DNA of 13,680 nucleotides from an uncultured bacterium (GTDB taxonomy: Bacteria; Bacillota; Clostridia; Lachnospirales; Lachnospiraceae): positions 1 through 13,680 of the forward strand of contig CAMBUC010000025.1 of NCBI GenBank assembly GCA_945871045.1. The letters run 5' to 3'. Shown here one piece after another: positions 13,157 to 13,680 of the stretch. Each line of letters begins with the position of its first letter. Position 1 is the first letter of the stretch. Under the pieces are notes generated by a model. It saw only the letters and a program-made list of their open reading frames with translations. It was not told the DNA's origin and ran no database searches. Both the position numbers and the translations under genes were made by a program.

Positions 13157-13233
13157 CATTTCATGGCGAAAAAGCATACATTTCATGTCGCAGATGCAAA
13201 AAAGTACACGAAATGTGGTATGTTTTGTGTAAT
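13157..13233 (+). promoter_or_regulatory. Possible regulated promoter of the second LemA-like gene
   Basis: CATTTCATGGCG (13157-13168) and CATTTCATGTCG (13179-13190) are direct repeats 22 bp apart, two helical turns. A -10-like TGTAAT (13228-13233) lies 39 bp after the C of the second TGTCG. From the first repeat to the -10 the distance is 61 bp, the same as in the three regulon sites (21 + 40). The repeat sequence differs from CGATT, so another LytTR protein may be involved. Spacing match may be chance. Confidence 0.4.
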
Positions 13234-13258
13234 TAGTACAAAGGGAAGGGGGAACATT

Positions 13259-13576
13259 ATGGCATCCTGGCTCGCACCTCTGATTGCAATCTTAAGCACC
13301 GCTATCTGCCTGTTTCTTTGGTTTAGGGATGTGCACCGTATCATGATGGTGCAGAAAAGCACTGTAGAGAGTGCCAAAGCCCAGCTCGTCATCTTTCGGG
13401 AAAAAGCACGAAAATCAAGGGACGATTCCAATGCTGCCGCAGTGTTGGCGCGAAGTGAGAGCATTTATCGACAGGCGGTGGAACACTACAATCGAATACT
13501 TCGCAAACCATGGATATATCCTCCGGCTGCCCTGATGGGGTTTCGTACAATTCGGGAAGGAGGAGAACAGTCATGA
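13259..13576 (+). CDS. Short LemA-like membrane protein
   Basis: A 105-residue protein. An N-terminal membrane segment (about 5-21, LAPLIAILSTAICLFLWF) precedes a helical domain ending in SIYRQAVEHYNRILRKPWIYPPAALMGFRTI. This matches the LemA C-terminal signature (YN, then FP, then GF), as in the protein at 2197, but lacks the middle of the LemA domain. ATG 13259 is preferred over 13154 because a GGGAAGGGGGAA stretch lies just upstream and the membrane segment follows directly. Its stop overlaps the next start by 4 nt (ATGA), so the two are coupled. Confidence 0.7.
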   Translation: MASWLAPLIAILSTAICLFLWFRDVHRIMMVQKSTVESAKAQLVIFREKARKSRDDSNAAAVLARSESIYRQAVEHYNRILRKPWIYPPAALMGFRTIREGGEQS

Positions 13577-13680
13577 TTTATTGTTGTGAGGGCTGTGGAT
13601 TTCTGTTTCGCCGAATTGGCGAGGTGAAAACCTGCCCGATTTGTGAGAGTTCCCGCTATCGTCTGGCGACGGAAGCGGAA
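13573..13680 (+). CDS. Zinc-ribbon protein, 5' part only
   Basis: The first 36 codons are present; the gene runs off the window. MIYCCEGCGFLFRRIGEVKTCPICESS shows two cysteine pairs, CEGC (C5, C8) and CPIC (C21, C24), a rubredoxin-like or zinc-ribbon knuckle. AGGAGG (13559-13564) precedes it. The LemA plus zinc-finger order mirrors the cluster at 1229-2724. Nothing more can be said without the rest. Confidence 0.7.
   Translation, partial: MIYCCEGCGFLFRRIGEVKTCPICESSRYRLATEAE

Noticed and set aside
1..13680. CRISPR arrays, tRNA or rRNA genes, known riboswitches
   Set aside because: No regularly spaced repeat series, cloverleaf or recognised riboswitch core was seen in any gap.

Overview
The window looks like a chromosomal segment of a low-to-mid GC Gram-positive, most likely a gut Lachnospiraceae/Clostridia member. 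This rests on strong AGGAGG-type ribosome binding sites, the rpsF-ssb-rpsR operon, LytTR/GHKL two-component genes, a clostripain-type (C11) lipoprotein, BIG2-type secreted proteins and AAA-ATPase/PDDEXK_9-type genes. The genus is inference; no rRNA or tRNA is present to settle it.

Layout. 1-1224 is a housekeeping operon (sigma-A promoter, rpsF, ssb, rpsR, terminator). 1229-3151 is a minus-strand cluster of a small lipoprotein, a LemA-like membrane protein and a zinc-finger/SHOCT protein, with an intrinsic-terminator-like hairpin directly in front of the lemA ribosome binding site. 3314-6204 holds a GHKL histidine kinase and two LytTR response regulators, all on the minus strand. 6415-8409 is a lipid-anchored clostripain-family protease. 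8473-9188 is a toxin-antitoxin pair (RelB/DinJ-type antitoxin with a PIN toxin). 9457-10071 is a secreted BIG2-domain protein. 10193-11942 is a patchwork of gene remnants: a BIG2/lectin-like pseudogene interrupted by a small MITE-like element, a shattered AAA-ATPase/PDDEXK gene fused to the tail of another ATPase, and a copy of a BIG2 segment. 12004-13118 is a second GHKL kinase, 5'-truncated and frameshifted. 13259-13680 starts a plus-strand operon of a second LemA-like protein and a zinc-ribbon protein that runs off the window.

The main result of the hunt is a shared regulatory element. Three 71-bp promoter regions (3197-3267 minus, 6300-6370 plus, 9331-9401 plus) carry the same pair of direct repeats (core CGATT, first copy in the context CTGTCGATT). 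The repeats are exactly 21 bp apart, and a -10-like hexamer lies exactly 40 bp after the second repeat in all three. A 21-22 bp two-turn direct repeat is the known geometry of LytTR-family response regulator sites. The three promoters drive the lipoprotein/LemA/zinc-finger cluster, the clostripain-like protease and the BIG2 protein, so the kinase and regulators in the middle plausibly control the secreted and envelope genes on both sides. Another direct repeat abuts the -35 of the RR-HK operon (possible autoregulation), and a further 22-bp-spaced repeat lies upstream of the second LemA-like gene. The kinase + LemA + zinc-ribbon set occurs at both ends of the window, intact on the left and with a decayed kinase on the right.
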